From: Chloroflexi bacterium RBG_16_68_14
GTDB lineage: Bacteria; Chloroflexota; Dehalococcoidia; DSTF01; RBG-16-68-14
Assembly (NCBI GenBank): GCA_001796995.1
Contig: MGOB01000078.1
Location: 16,009-21,585 of the forward strand
DNA length: 5,577 bases
Reading direction: 5' to 3'
Shown here: positions 5,543 through 5,577 of the stretch, piece after piece
How the letters are laid out: each line of letters opens with the position of its first letter
Numbering within the stretch: position 1 is the stretch's first letter
Program-made: the position numbers and the translations under genes
Notes under the pieces: generated by a model
Told to the model about the DNA's origin: nothing
What the model saw: the letters and a program-made list of their open reading frames with translations, nothing else
The model's database searches: none

Positions 5543-5577
5543 CTATGCCGCTGTCACGCTTCGATCCGGCTTGCGCC
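5543..5577 (-). pseudogene. nadD: Upstream nadD fragment ending at a premature TAG (runs off the window)
   Basis: In the same frame as the downstream nadD ORF, the codons from 5575 to 5546 read RKPDRSVTAA, then TAG (5543-5545), then HRVAMVRLAI. NadD proteins typically read ...RxVTxAEHRxAMVxLAI here, so the TAG sits exactly where Glu (GAG) is expected. A single G-to-T change on the coding strand at 5545 explains it. The rest of the N-terminus lies outside the window. It may be a true nonsense mutation or an assembly error. Confidence 0.65.

Noticed and set aside
4166..5577. NadD-M23 fusion by read-through of the TAG at 5033-5035, or general TAG reassignment
   Set aside because: Both proteins end or begin at normal family boundaries, and TAG terminates several other genes here at sensible positions. 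The shared frame is coincidence.

Overview
A G+C-rich bacterial window (roughly two-thirds G+C by eye). All credible genes read on the minus strand, so the biological order runs from high to low coordinates: nadD (cut by the window edge) -> M23 peptidase -> TlpA/ResA thioredoxin-like protein -> ResB -> Lgt -> small hypothetical protein -> cytoplasmic-type redoxin. The Lgt sequence is of a divergent type, with a TWHG motif, GRIGD in place of GRIGN, and LRLDS after the last conserved arginine. I associate this type with Chloroflexota (Thermomicrobia-like or related). The taxonomic guess is moderate to weak because it rests on protein flavour alone.

Region by region. At 5033-5577 lies the 3' part of nadD (nicotinate-nucleotide adenylyltransferase). 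The NadD-like reading frame continues upstream to the window edge but is broken by an in-frame TAG at 5543-5545, where the family normally has Glu. After a gap of about 100 bases, which holds a candidate extended -10 promoter and a small inverted repeat, comes a compact four-gene block at 1 to 9 base spacing or overlap. It comprises a secreted or membrane-anchored M23 metallopeptidase, a membrane-tethered thioredoxin-fold protein with WCPPC, the cytochrome c synthase subunit ResB/Ccs1, and prolipoprotein diacylglyceryl transferase. A 61-base gap with an isolated consensus -10 hexamer precedes a small unrecognised ORF. That ORF is followed 18 bases later by a CxxC redoxin whose stop codon is trailed by a perfect 8-bp hairpin.

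How the genes fit together: the central block is about building the cell exterior. ResA/TlpA-type proteins reduce the apocytochrome CxxCH thiols. ResB, with its partner ResC/CcsA (not in this window), handles heme delivery and ligation outside the membrane. Lgt lipidates exported lipoproteins, and the M23 protein probably acts on peptidoglycan or regulates an enzyme that does.

Most of this is ordinary housekeeping sequence. The points worth a second look are: an apparent non-canonical CTG start for the M23 gene with an ideal Shine-Dalgarno; the nonsense codon inside nadD; the redoxin TGA stop, which falls where a C-terminal Cys may be expected and is followed by a hairpin with bacterial SECIS-like geometry; and an Lgt lacking several residues reported as essential in E. 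coli. I found no RNA genes, CRISPR arrays, insertion sequences or defence systems.
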